This document shows, one piece after another, positions 1-10,203 of a stretch of 55,798 nt of DNA. Origin of the DNA: Chrysophaeum taylorii (Eukaryota; Sar; Pelagophyceae; Pelagomonadales; Pelagomonadaceae); contig JAQMWT010000493.1 in assembly GCA_029834535.1 (NCBI GenBank), forward strand, positions 1 to 55,798, read 5' to 3'. The notes under the pieces are model-generated. The model had not been told where the DNA came from. It saw only the letters and a list, made by a program, of their open reading frames with translations, and ran no database searches. The position numbers and the translations under genes were made by a program. Positions within the stretch are counted from its first letter, which is position 1, and each line of letters begins with the position of its first letter.

Positions 1-2228
1 CGACCAGGATAATTGAGCGCGCTGGACGTCGTCACATTGCAAAGCGCGCTCGAAGAAGAAGAAGAAGAATCAACACGTACGCGGATGACGCGGAGTCCAC
101 GCACGCGAGTGACCGACATAATGCGAGACACTTTTCCAAGAGGATGCCGACCTCGCGGGCGCTGGCTCTTGTTCATCGTCGTTATGGCGAAGCACATAGC
201 AACGGAAACTGGCGTCGGCGCAGCTCTTAAGGGGAGCACTCCGTGCTTCGTGGTGAGGGTAACGCGCGGGACCAGAAGGAGTTTTTTTTAACCCAATAAG
301 CGAGTCGGAGGAGCCTCTTTGCGACGATACGATAGGTGATGTATCGAGTGCCGTCGCAGTGTCGAGAATGGGAAGACTTTGAGCTAGCGCTCAAAGTCGG
401 CATGCAGTTGATTCTCGGGGAGTTGAGAAACTCGACTGTAAAGAGCGAGGCGTCGTCTTCCGACCCAACCTCGTCGGCCAAAAGAACTCCGTCGCCTCGT
501 CTCCGAGGAAGGCCGCGGTCATGCGCGCGTTGACAGAATCGAAAGACGCAAGACTTGCTTCGAACGTCTTCCGTTTTTTATCGCAATAAACAGCATCGCC
601 TTCGTGGTGGCCAGCGACGACGGCGGACCGCCACGCGGCGGCTCTGGATGATGACACAAACCGTCCGGCGGCCAGAGAGGCGGGAGACCAGCCGGCGGCA
701 CCCTTCGCCGACTTCCGTACCCGAAGAAGGGAACGAGCGGATGATGTATAGGTTGATTGTGAAGGGGGAGCAGTTCGACGACAAAGAGTTAATAACGATA
801 GTCGTGAAGAGGGGTCGAAAGGAGCATCGCATCGCCCGCAGAAGAAGTACCTGATTTGGGTAGGCGCAGCAGCACCGTGACTCGGTGCGTCCATGCATTG
901 CCATCGCCTTTGCCAATTCGAACCTTGACCTCGAATCGCTACTGCCCGATTTCTAGCACCCAAACTCTTAGCAGTCGACCTTTTTAAAAACTTTTAAGAT
1001 GTTGTATTTCAACATAAAGGCCCTGCCGCCGCCCTCTCATGGCCACAAGCCAAAACGCTGCGCCTCTCAGCTGGCAGAAATAAAAGCACGTCCTCGTGAC
1101 ATGGTGGGGCCATCCCGACTCACCACAATCCAGGGCAGTAATAAACGACGGCGATCTTAACGGCGTACTCGACGCGGAGGAGGCGGAGCGGCTCCACGCG
1201 AAGAGGTCGCATCCGACGACGACGAGCACGACGGGGGCGTCCAGCAAAAATCAACTGGTTAAGCTAGAATATCGCATGCACGTTTCGGAGGCATAATTCG
1301 CACGTCCTTACGGGAAGGAGATGCAAGGTCGATCGAGGAGGAGATGGCAACGCTCGCGGAGCGGCCTTGGATACGGTGTCATCGTCGTCGTCGCGGCTTC
1401 TTCCTCCTTGATCTCAGGCCATCCTCCGTCGGGTGCCGGCCGGCCGCTGGCCGTCGAGTCCGCTGGCGTTCTCGAGCAAGTCGATGGCCTGCTGGGTCGA
1501 CGTTTTCATCCATCTGACCTTGCCGATGGCGAATTGCAGGCGCTCTCGCTCCCGTTACTCAGCTGCGGCCTCGGCGAACTCCAGGTGTTGGCCGTCCCTG
1601 CACACAGCGTTCTGCCCTGGGGGTGGAAGAAGAGCCCCGAGCCATCAATTAAAAGTCGGGCGAAGAACTGGTCAAGCCAGTCGTGTCTCGCAGATGCGGT
1701 GCACGACAGCGGCCAGGGCCGTAGGCGTCGTCGCGCGCAACCTTGGGACCAATCGCCAGACGCTCTGATCATCGTTGAGGTCGCGAAGTCGATGCCTACG
1801 GGATTCCGCCCGGCCCGTGTTGTCTGTCCTCCACCGCAGCAGCGGCGTCGATAACGTCGCTCATATCCTGCGTCTCTTGTTGTTGTTGTCCAGCAGAGAA
1901 AAGTCGGAAAAGATTTTTTCAAAAAATCTAACCAAGGGATATATATCAATATAATGTGTATCAACAAGTAACTTTTTTGATTGTATCCAGTTTGACCACC
2001 ACCGTTATTATTTATTATCATTATTATTCCGGTGAAAGAATCTGATATCATCATCATCATCATCAGATCGTGATGATGATGAATGAATGAGTGAGTAGTG
2101 ACGCATGGTTTCTGTTCTCGTCATCTCTACCCTATGTCCCAGTTTCTCGAAGAACGCCTGACGTCAGCGACGTTTGTGTTACTCACCAAGACGAGGAGAC
2201 GAGCAGCTGCAGCCAGAAAAGGGTGGTG
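1..2228. other. gene-poor left end
   Basis: I see no convincing gene here. Both strands carry open frames of up to about 190 codons, but they are arginine/serine-rich, mutually overlapping and show no recognisable domain, as expected from chance in GC-rich DNA. Positions 1900-2090 are AT-richer, with TTATTA and ATCATC tracts, and may include the 5' flank of the monooxygenase gene. Confidence 0.5.
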
Positions 2229-3986
2229 ATGATGAAGAAAAAGGTGGTGGTCATCGTTGGGGCTGGGCCGTCGGGGCTCGTCGCGTTGAAGGAGATGCTG
2301 GAGAAGGGCCACGACGCGACGATCATCGAAAAGTCCGGCGTAATCGGGGGCGTGTTCTCGACCCTTCGCGAATCGTCGTACGACGCGTTGTACCTGACGA
2401 TCTCCAACGTGTTCATGGCGTACTCAGATTTTCCGTGCGAGGAGGACTACATAAAATATTCGAAGAAGGAGGAGTACGCCGTATATCTCGAGCGGTACGC
2501 GGCGCACTTCGGGCTGCTGGACCGGATCAAGTTTAACACGACGGTCGAGGCGGCGACGCTGGAGGGCGAGACCTGGCGCATTAAGTGCTCGGACGGCGAG
2601 GTGTCGGCCGACAGCCTGATTGTGTGCACGGGGTCAAACCAGGTGCCAAAAAGACCCCGAGATTTTCGCTCCGTTCGGGGGAAGGTCGTGCACTCGTCTC
2701 AGTTCCAGAATGCCGACGCTTTCAAGGGGGAACGGGTGCTGATCGTTGGGACCGGCGAGTCGGCGAGCGACGTCGCGCCGGCGACCGTGTGGGCGCGGCG
2801 GCCCTTCATTCTCGCCCCGCGGTACACGGCCCGCCACATTACCAAGCCCGGCTTCGACGAATACCTCTGCATGCAGACCGAGAAGATGTGGCGCGAGTGC
2901 TACGTGGGCGACTTCCTCGAGTGTCAGACCACCTCGCGCGCCATCAACGCCCTCCCGCTCTGGATGTACTCGATGGTTCGCCAGATGGGCTGGAAGATCA
3001 TGGCGTCTGACTTCTCGAACAAGTACCTCGAGTTTTTGGGTAAATACTCGCGCCGCGACAGCCTACCCCGGCGTCGACAAATCCGTGTATCTCCGCGCGG
3101 ACCAGGCGGGCTGGGTAACCAAAAATTCGCGGATCTCGGAGATGGCTGGCCGCGGCTCGCTGGAGGTCGTGGTCGCTCAAAATTTGCGGGTGGAAGGCAA
3201 GACGGTCACCTTCTCGGACGTGCTCGTCGACTCCAACGGCGAGCGCAACGCCTCCCGACGTCGTCAACGACTACGACACGATTGTCCTCTGCACGGGTAC
3301 ACGAACGACTTCGACTGGATTCGTACCGAGCAGAAGACTGGTGCCCTCGCGCCTGGTTTAAGCACTGCTGGCCTTCCGGTTTTGGCGACAAGCTTGCCTT
3401 CATCGGGTGGGCCCGTCCCCACCAGGGTGGCATTCCCCAAACGTCGGAGCTCTGCGCGCGCACGCCCGCTCCTGTTGTCGGGCGAGCGCGAGCTCCGGCG
3501 AATATCGCCGAGGTCACCAAGACCGAGTCTGAGGCCGAGACCCGGTACTACGTCCTCTCGCCAAACCTCACCTCCCTCTGCGACTGGCCGAGCTTCGCCA
3601 GCTCCTTGACGGCGATGATCGGCTGCGAACCGCCCGTCCCGTGGTTGGTCTTCTCGCCTTCCAAGTGGCTCAAGTACTGGCTCTATCCGATGTGGCCCTG
3701 CTGGTACCGCCTCAAGGGTCCCGGCGCCAAGCCCGAAGTCTTCGACCAGGTCATGGACCGCTTCCCTGTCATCGGCTCCAAGGTCTCGTGGACCCCGTCA
3801 CGCTCCATCACTATTCCCTTCTCCGTCGTCCAGAAGTTCTTCGTCAACACGATGTTCTTCCTCTTCAAGCCCTTCTCCCGTCTCCCGGGCTACCACGGCT
3901 TCCCCACGCTCTACAACAAGTCCAAGCTCAACATTCTCCACGGCTACAAGATGAAGGTCAAGTCCCTCTTCTCCTTCGCCATGTGA
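2229..3986 (+). pseudogene. flavin-containing monooxygenase-like gene with about six frame changes
   Basis: Family role: FAD- and NADPH-dependent oxygenation of N, S or carbonyl groups. The start was chosen at MMKKKVVVIVGAGPSG because the FAD-binding GxGxxG must lie near the N-terminus; an open stretch to 2091 upstream looks non-coding. The NADPH motif GTGESASD follows at about residue 175. After about 3060 the recognisable protein moves between frames: frame 3 to 3060, frame 1 (AYPGVDKSVYLRADQAGW) to about 3250, frame 2 (DVVNDYDTIVLCTG) to 3297, frame 1 (YTNDFDWI) to about 3354, frame 3 (GDKLAFIGWARPHQGGIPQ) to about 3457, frame 1 to about 3495, then frame 3 to the stop. Net shift is zero. 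No segment contains a stop and the C-terminus is intact. It is either a young pseudogene or locally unpolished assembly; I cannot tell which. Confidence 0.75.
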
Positions 3987-4566
3987 TAGATCAAACAAAA
4001 CAAAAGACAAGAAAACGCCCCCGCCGCCGCTGCTGCGCCGGGACCACCCCCCGCCTTGGCGACAGACAGACAGACAGACACCAAGTTTATCATGCAGCGG
4101 GACCACGCCCACCCGAAGAAGAAGAAGAAGAAGAAGAAGAAGAAGAGAGAAGCTTCAACTAAGAAGAATAAAAGAGGGATCCTGCCACTTGCTTGCTACT
4201 TGTCCTCCTAAATACATCTTACTCTTGCTGGTGTTTAACGCACGATGGAGGACAAGATGGTGCCTTCTTCCGAGCGCCGCCGCCGCCGCCTTGGCCTTGT
4301 TGGGCAGGCAATCCTTCGTAGGTTGGGACTTTTGCGCCTCGGTTGGTGGGGTGGGTTGCCGGAACGTTCGCAGCGGGACGGGATATGGGCGGCGGGGTGA
4401 TCGATCGCCGAAGCAGAGAAGAGGGTTCCTGGTCATTCATCGCTACTTGTACTACTACTACTACTACTAAATAGTAACCACCACCACCACCACCACCACC
4501 ACCACCACCACCACCACACTACCACCACCACAGCGATAGGCTTCGCGTGGAGGAAACAGTGTTCGG
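3987..4566. other. intergenic spacer with GAA and CCA microsatellites
   Basis: The spacer between the monooxygenase and ABCE1 holds a GAC/AGAC tract near 4068-4080, a GAA run at about 4117-4146 and a long CCA run at about 4478-4532 just upstream of the ABCE1 start. No gene is supported. The ABCE1 promoter and 5' leader must lie here. Confidence 0.6.
4478..4532. repeat. (CCA)n microsatellite
   Basis: Near-perfect ACC/CCA trinucleotide run ending about 35 nt before the ABCE1 ATG, with one interruption near 4516-4519. It lies in the presumed 5' leader or promoter. Confidence 0.85.
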
Positions 4567-6492
4567 ATGGCGCCGAAGAAGAAGAAGCAGCAGGAAGAGG
4601 TTGAGGAGAGTTTGATCCGCATCGCAATCGTGTCGAAGGACAAGTGCAAACCGAAGAAGTGTCGCCAGGAGTGCAAGAGACAGTGCCCCGTGGTACGGCT
4701 CGGGAAGCAGTGCATCGAAGTCACGCCGGCGTCAAAGCTCGCGTTCATAAGCGAAGAGCTGTGTATTGGGTGCGGTATCTGCGTGAAGAAGTGTCCGTTC
4801 GAGGCTATCAACATCATCAACCTGCCGAAGAACCTGGAGTCGAACACTACGCACCGGTACGGCCCGAACTCGTTCAAGCTGCACCGGCTGCCGACGCCGC
4901 GCGCCGGACAGGTGCTGGGGTTGGTCGGGACGAACGGCATCGGGAAGTCGACCGCGCTGAAGATCCTGGCGGGAAAACTCAAACCCAACCTCGGGCGCCA
5001 CGATTCGCCGCCCGACTGGACCGAAATACTGACGCACTTTCGCGGATCCGAGCTTCAGAACTATTTCACGCGAATTCTCGAGGACAACTTGCTTGCGATC
5101 ATCAAGCCGCAGTACGTGGACCACATTCCGCGCGCTGTGAAGGGTACGGTCAAGGCCATCATCAAGCAAAAGTGCCAGCGGGACAACCAGGATTCGGTAA
5201 TGCGGACGCTCGATCTGTCGCACGTCGCAGACCGACCCGTCGACAAGCTGAGCGGCGGCGAGCTCCAGCGGTTTGCGATTGCGGTGTGCGTTGTCCAGCA
5301 AGCCGATATCTACATGTTTGACGAACCGAGCTCGTACCTGGACGTGCGGCAGCGGCTGGTGGCGGCGCAAGTGGTTCGATCGCTCGTCGACGGCTCGGAC
5401 GCCGACCAGATTGATCAACGCCGGAGCTACGTGCTCGTGGTCGAGCACGACCTCGCGGTCCTCGACTACCTCTCGGACTATATTTGCTGTCTCTACGGCA
5501 GTCCCTCGGCCTACGGGGTCGTGACGATGCCGTTTTCTGTGCGCGAAGGTATCAACATCTTCCTCGCCGGCTTCGTTCCTACCGAAAATCTGAGATTTCG
5601 CGACGACGCGCTCACCTTCAAGGTCAGCCAGACGGCCGAGCAAGTGAGCGACGCGGACCGGCTCGCCTTGTACGAGTACCCCGCGATGACGAAGACGATG
5701 AAGGGCAAGGGCGACGACCAGTTCGTCTTGAACGTCGAGGCGGGCAGCTTCACGGATTCGGAGATCGTCGTGCTCTTGGGCGAGAACGGCACGGGGAAGA
5801 CCACCTTTATTCGCATGCTGGCGGGACTTCTTGCTTCCGACGAAAAGACCCGCGCCGAAGAAGCGGGCGAGGACGTGGACCCCTTTTCGGTCCCGTCGCT
5901 CAACGTATCCTACAAGCCGCAGAAGATTGCCCCCAAATTCCAGGGGACCGTGCGCCAGCTCCTCCACAAGCGCATTCGCGACGCTTACGTCCATCCCCAG
6001 TTCGTCAGCGACGTCATGAAACCCATGAAAATCGAGCCCATCATGGACCAAGAGGTTCAGAACTTGAGCGGGGGCGAGCTCCAGCGCGTCGCGATGGCTC
6101 TCGCCCTCGGCAAACCCGCCGACCTCTACCTCATCGACGAACCCTCCGCCTACCTCGACTCGGAGCAGCGCATCGTCGCCGCCAAGGTCATCAAGCGATT
6201 TATCATGCACTCCAAGAAAACTGCCTTTATTGTCGAGCACGACTTCATCATGGCCACCTACCTGGCGGACCGAGTGGTGGTGTATAGCGGGACGCCCGCC
6301 CTCGAGGCTACCGCGACGACTCCCCAGGCTCTCCTCTCGGGCATGAACCAGTTCCTCGCCCAGCTCGAAATCACCTTCCGACGCGACCCCTCCAACTACC
6401 GCCCCCGCATCAACAAAAAATTCTCCGTCAAAGATCGCGAGCAAAAGGCGTCGGGCCAGTTCTTCTTCGCCGGCGACGACGACGACGATTAG
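4567..6492 (+). CDS. ABCE1: ABCE1/RLI1 ribosome-recycling ATPase
   Basis: A soluble ABC protein that splits ribosomes after termination and acts in initiation and rRNA export (family knowledge). The 641-residue frame is uninterrupted from a clear ATG. Two 4Fe-4S motifs sit at the N-terminus: [15 protein letters not shown] (about 26-40) and [13 protein letters not shown] (about 67-79). NBD1 has Walker [10 protein letters not shown] (about 121) and signature [11 protein letters not shown]2 has GENGTGKTT (about 405), LSGGELQR and the Walker B/D-loop [14 protein letters not shown]. The hinge-type end YRPRINK is present, followed by a lineage-specific extension ending in five aspartates. The family usually has about 600 residues, so the extra length is at the termini and in loops. 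Identification is certain. A long antisense open frame (4732-6444) is a composition shadow. Confidence 0.98.
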   Translation: MAPKKKKQQEEVEESLIRIAIVSKDKCKPKKCRQECKRQCPVVRLGKQCIEVTPASKLAFISEELCIGCGICVKKCPFEAINIINLPKNLESNTTHRYGPNSFKLHRLPTPRAGQVLGLVGTNGIGKSTALKILAGKLKPNLGRHDSPPDWTEILTHFRGSELQNYFTRILEDNLLAIIKPQYVDHIPRAVKGTVKAIIKQKCQRDNQDSVMRTLDLSHVADRPVDKLSGGELQRFAIAVCVVQQADIYMFDEPSSYLDVRQRLVAAQVVRSLVDGSDADQIDQRRSYVLVVEHDLAVLDYLSDYICCLYGSPSAYGVVTMPFSVREGINIFLAGFVPTENLRFRDDALTFKVSQTAEQVSDADRLALYEYPAMTKTMKGKGDDQFVLNVEAGSFTDSEIVVLLGENGTGKTTFIRMLAGLLASDEKTRAEEAGEDVDPFSVPSLNVSYKPQKIAPKFQGTVRQLLHKRIRDAYVHPQFVSDVMKPMKIEPIMDQEVQNLSGGELQRVAMALALGKPADLYLIDEPSAYLDSEQRIVAAKVIKRFIMHSKKTAFIVEHDFIMATYLADRVVVYSGTPALEATATTPQALLSGMNQFLAQLEITFRRDPSNYRPRINKKFSVKDREQKASGQFFFAGDDDDD

Positions 6493-6500
6493 AAAGAATG

Positions 6501-6540
6501 AATCGAATTGAATTGAATTGAATTGAATTGAATTGAATTA
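6501..6540. repeat. (AATTG)n tandem repeat
   Basis: About seven tandem copies of GAATT/AATTG directly after the ABCE1 stop codon, in the short spacer shared with the convergent gene ending at 6575. It is unusually AT-rich for this window. Confidence 0.85.
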
Positions 6541-6574
6541 CCCACCACTAAGCTAACTACCTAAGTACCCCTCC

Positions 6575-7222
6575 TTACGCCGGCGACGACGACGCTGGTC
6601 GGAGGTTGGCGAGGCGCGTGGACCGCCGGACAGGGGTCTGGCGCGGGGTACTTTGGGTCTCTGGCGGGTCGAGGCCTATCTTGTTCTTCTGCTTCATCCG
6701 CTCGAGCTCCGCCTCGGCCGTTATGGCGCGCACGAACGCCTCCTCGAGCTTGCACGAGAGGTCGGTGGCAGCGTGGGTCGCGCACGCGCGGAGCGCGGCG
6801 ACCTCGGCGCGGAGCCTGTCCACTTCCAACTCGAGTTCCGCCGCTCGCTGCATCGAGCACTCGGCCGCGAACGCGACGGCAGCCGTCGCCCGATCCCTGC
6901 GCTGCGCCGCGACCCACGAGGCCGCCTCCTCCTGCCTGTGCCGCCGCACCGTTACGTGCTGCGGCGGCACAGGCGGCACAGGCGGCGGCGGTGCTTTCTT
7001 CTTCGTCGGCTCCACGACGTTCTCGTTATTGTTCTCGACGCTGTTGTGCCGGCTGCCACGAAGCGGCTTCCGCTTTTTCAGCATCCGTTCCAAGTGTGCC
7101 GCCTTCCCGCGGCTGTGCAGGTACTCGGCGAGCTCCAGCTCGCGCGCCGTCAACGCCATTCCCTCCCACGGCTTGCTTTTCCCTTGATCCATTTTTAGCA
7201 CTAACGGTCGTTCCATGAACAT
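6575..7222 (-). CDS. hypothetical coiled-coil protein
   Basis: A 215-residue protein of unknown function. The ATG at 7222 opens an uninterrupted frame; a second Met at residue 11 is an alternative start. The N-terminal third is charged (KRKPLRG), then come a lysine/proline linker (TKKKAPPPPVPPVPPQ) and an alanine/glutamate-rich heptad-like stretch at about residues 100-185 (AELELEVDRLRAEVAAL) that should form a coiled coil. A basic Ser/Pro/Arg tail follows. No catalytic motif, signal peptide or membrane segment is visible. It is convergent with ABCE1, with 82 nt between the ends, and shares the strand of the next two genes. A scaffold or nuclear role would be guesswork. Confidence 0.6.
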   Translation of the reverse strand: MFMERPLVLKMDQGKSKPWEGMALTARELELAEYLHSRGKAAHLERMLKKRKPLRGSRHNSVENNNENVVEPTKKKAPPPPVPPVPPQHVTVRRHRQEEAASWVAAQRRDRATAAVAFAAECSMQRAAELELEVDRLRAEVAALRACATHAATDLSCKLEEAFVRAITAEAELERMKQKNKIGLDPPETQSTPRQTPVRRSTRLANLRPASSSPA

Positions 7223-7245
7223 GGGGGTTTTATTTATCTATCTAT

Positions 7246-9390
7246 CTATCTTTCGTCGTTGATAATTACGGCTCTCGTCGCGCGCCACTTCTTCTTGTTA
7301 TGAGGCGCCCTCGACCACGGAGCGGCGACGCTTTTCCGGGACGCGGTGTCCTTCGACGCCGCCTCTGGCTCTGGGGGAGTGTTTGCCTCCTCCTCCTCCT
7401 CCTCCGAGGCGCGCGGGCCGTCCGCGTCTTCCGTGGGGGCCTCGTCGTCGTCGTTGTCTTGCGGTGCCATGTTTGCCACCACCACGTTGTGATTCTTCTT
7501 CTTCACGGAAAAGACGATGTAGTACAACAACCCCGCCGCCACCACGAGCAGACCGATGCCGCCGGCCGCCGCGACGGCGACAATCGCCCACGTCGAGGTG
7601 TCTCCGGAGGAGGAGGAGGAGGAGGTAGCGAAGGAGGTATTCGTCGGCGCGTTCGTCTCCCTCCCCGTCGTCGTCCTCGTCGTCTCTGAAATCGCAGTCG
7701 TGGCGACCGACGCGAAGATGTCGGAGACGTCGTTCGCGGCGGCCGCCGCGCGCAACGCGTCGTCGAACGCTGTTCTCGTCAACGCGCTCATCCGCGCCTC
7801 GACCTCGTCGGCTTCTGCCGTAGCCACGCGAATCCCGTACTCGCAGTCGACGACCGCTGTCGTCGCCGCCTCCGCGAGCATGCGGCGGCTGTCCGATGCT
7901 GCGAACGAGACGCGCACCGTCGAGGAGGGAACGCGTGCCACCGAGGCGATCGCCTCTTCGAAGACTTGCCCGTTCGCGGCGGCCGTTCCGGGGCCAACGT
8001 TCGACACCGTTACGGTGCCCTCGATCGAGCTCGTTGGTACGAGAGTCGGCAGCAGCGTCGTGGGATGCCTCCTCGTTGTCGGGCTCTCCGTAGGCAGCAG
8101 CGTCGCGGGATGCCCGGTTGTCGGGCGCTCCGTCGGCGTCGGCGCGGCCGTCGGCCCGAGCGGCGTCGGGTTGGCCGTCGTCGGCGCGGGGGTGGTCGGG
8201 CTCGGTGTTGCCCACTCTGGCGACAGGACTTTGTAGACGTCAAAGCCGTCGCAGTTGTTGAGCGCGTCGTCCCCGCACTCGTCGTCGTCCTCGCACAAGT
8301 CGCCAGCGCTCACCGTCGGCGAGCTGCACTTGGCGAGGTCGGGGTTGTGCGGACATTCGACGGCTTCCCGGAGGGACGGCGGGCACGCGGCCGCCACCGT
8401 CGCCGCCGACGACACCCACTGGTCGTCCAAAAACTCGAGCCACGCTGCGCACTGAACCGGCGTGCTCGAGTCGGAGTCGCACGCCAACTTGAAGTAACTC
8501 TCGTCGTCGACGCACCCCGAAGTGGAGTTCTTCGTTCCGACGAAAAAGACGACGTAGTGGTTTGCGACGTGTTGGATGCGCGGATTCGCGTCGCCGCAGT
8601 CGAGGCACGCGTAGACCGGCATGCCGTCGCACGTCGTGTTTGAGCTGAGCTCGTAGGTCCCGTGGAGCTCCGACTGGTAATTCGACGACCCGGACAACGC
8701 GATGAATTTTGCCGGGACGCGGTACCGCGTCTTGTTTTCGTCGCAGTAGTTCGGCGCGGCGACCGAGCACCCGCCGTCGCACAGCTGCTCGGTCCCGCCG
8801 TTCTCCGCCAGTTGGCTCGGGTAGTCGCATGGCGAGACATCATCCAAACTGCATTCGGTCGCCGGGACGCGCGCGAGAACCGGCGGGCAAACCCGAGGAT
8901 ATGCCCGGAAACTTGTCGCCTCAAAGGTCGTGGTACTCCTACGCTCGAACCAATTGGTGCACTGCGCCGGCGTGCTGACATCTTCGGCACAGTATGCCGC
9001 CGCGGTGGTCGCGTTGGTACACGTCCCTCTGGTTATCTCCCACCTTTTGGCGAACAGGAGGCTGTACGTCTCTCCGCGGTACCAGGGCCTTCCCCCACAA
9101 GTCTCCGACCACTCAAACTGGCCCTCGATGTCCGTCTGGAAACTCGCGCCGCTCGCCTCGACCGACCCCGCCGGCACCCTGTAGACGTCAAAGCTCTCAC
9201 AATTGTTGAGCTCCTCGGACGCGCATTCGTCCTCCTCGTCCTGGCACAGCTCCTCTTCGCCCACGTCGCCGCAGCTCGGCAGGATCCCTGGGTCGTTCGG
9301 GCACTCCTCGGCGGACACGGCGGTGATGACACTGGGGCAGGCCCGCGCTTGGGCGGCGCCGGAGACGACCAGCACCCAAAACCAACGCAT
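7246..9390 (-). CDS. cysteine-rich mucin-like single-pass membrane protein
   Basis: A 714-residue protein with surface-receptor architecture and no family I can name. A short signal peptide (MRWFWVLVVSGAAQA) is followed by a cysteine-rich ectodomain. A module with ECPN/ECPH, an acidic CEDDDEC-type stretch, then LNNC and FDVYRV/FDVYKV occurs near the N-terminus and again near residue 350, with a more divergent copy around 180-235 (CDYPSQL, NYCDENKTRYRVPA). A Pro/Thr stalk at about 392-453 (repeats of PTT, LLPT and TTGHP) should be O-glycosylated. A SEA-like alpha/beta stretch (VRVSFAASDSRRMLAEAA) precedes one membrane helix (about 600-628), the stop-transfer KKK and an acidic cytoplasmic tail. 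It most likely sits at the plasma membrane or cell covering. The downstream neighbour is 23 nt away on the same strand. Confidence 0.75.
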   Translation of the reverse strand: MRWFWVLVVSGAAQARACPSVITAVSAEECPNDPGILPSCGDVGEEELCQDEEDECASEELNNCESFDVYRVPAGSVEASGASFQTDIEGQFEWSETCGGRPWYRGETYSLLFAKRWEITRGTCTNATTAAAYCAEDVSTPAQCTNWFERRSTTTFEATSFRAYPRVCPPVLARVPATECSLDDVSPCDYPSQLAENGGTEQLCDGGCSVAAPNYCDENKTRYRVPAKFIALSGSSNYQSELHGTYELSSNTTCDGMPVYACLDCGDANPRIQHVANHYVVFFVGTKNSTSGCVDDESYFKLACDSDSSTPVQCAAWLEFLDDQWVSSAATVAAACPPSLREAVECPHNPDLAKCSSPTVSAGDLCEDDDECGDDALNNCDGFDVYKVLSPEWATPSPTTPAPTTANPTPLGPTAAPTPTERPTTGHPATLLPTESPTTRRHPTTLLPTLVPTSSIEGTVTVSNVGPGTAAANGQVFEEAIASVARVPSSTVRVSFAASDSRRMLAEAATTAVVDCEYGIRVATAEADEVEARMSALTRTAFDDALRAAAAANDVSDIFASVATTAISETTRTTTGRETNAPTNTSFATSSSSSSGDTSTWAIVAVAAAGGIGLLVVAAGLLYYIVFSVKKKNHNVVVANMAPQDNDDDEAPTEDADGPRASEEEEEEANTPPEPEAASKDTASRKSVAAPWSRAPHNKKKWRATRAVIINDER

Positions 9391-10203
9391 GATGATGATG
9401 ATGGGGTCTATAATATCTCCCCGTACGTCAATTGTATCGTTTTATACAAAGAACGTGTCCTAAAGAGGGGTAGGAATTTCGACATCAAAAAAGGGACACA
9501 ACTTCAATCAAGGCTCCAAATTTTGCAATTTTGGGCACATCCTGGTCAACAACACACACACTGTAGAAAAAAAAAAAAAACTGGACGCGAAATTTTTTGT
9601 TGATCCTCCATATGACGGCCGTCGCCTCTCCTTCCGGTGTGGGTGGTGGACGCTCGCCTATCTCGATGATATATTTCATCCATCTCAGAAGAAGGGTCCG
9701 GGGTTGTTGTTTCTCTAGTCTTCTAGCGCGCCCGCCACTTCATTCGATTCGTCGCCCCAGCAACAAAACAAAACGAAACGAAACGAAACGAAAGGCCACC
9801 ACCGCCCGCTTCAAGAGGAAGTTCTTAAGCCCCAACAAGGAATGCCTGCCGTAGGTGGTAGGAGATGGGGCGCGCGGCGGCTTAGAATATTTGCTATAAT
9901 GATATAATCGGGCGGCAAGCAAAAAAGGAGCTTTGCAGCAGCGGTAGTGGGACAATCCGTCATCATTGATGAAACAACAAAGCAGAAGAGAGCGCGGCGG
10001 CGGCGGCAAAGTCGTCGTCGTCGTCGTCGTGTTTCTCGACAGACGAAACGCAAAAACAGGAACAAGAAGCAAAAAATGATCGCTGCTCTCTACCGACGAG
10101 AAGAAGAAGAAGAAGAAGGAACCCCCCCCCCAAAAAAAAAGAGCGCGACACGCTGTCGTTCTTCTCGGAGAATGAGAGCGCAGCAGAGATTTTTTTTTTT
10201 TTT
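9391..10203. other. intergenic region, low complexity
   Basis: No gene is supported. It holds A-tracts (9568-9581), an AACGA pentamer repeat (about 9767-9793), GTC and GAA tracts (10010-10120) and a T-run at 10190-10204 that directly abuts the GAPN stop codon. The 5' flank of the mucin-like gene and the 3' flank of GAPN must share it. Confidence 0.55.

Noticed and set aside
391..963. 190-codon minus-strand frame near the left end
   Set aside because: Low-information Ser/Ala/Arg-rich sequence without a domain; comparable frames exist on the other strand.
4732..6444. 570-codon open frame antisense to ABCE1
   Set aside because: It mirrors a highly conserved gene in GC-rich DNA. Its translation is rich in Val/Asp/Glu/Gly with no domain, as expected for a codon-bias shadow.
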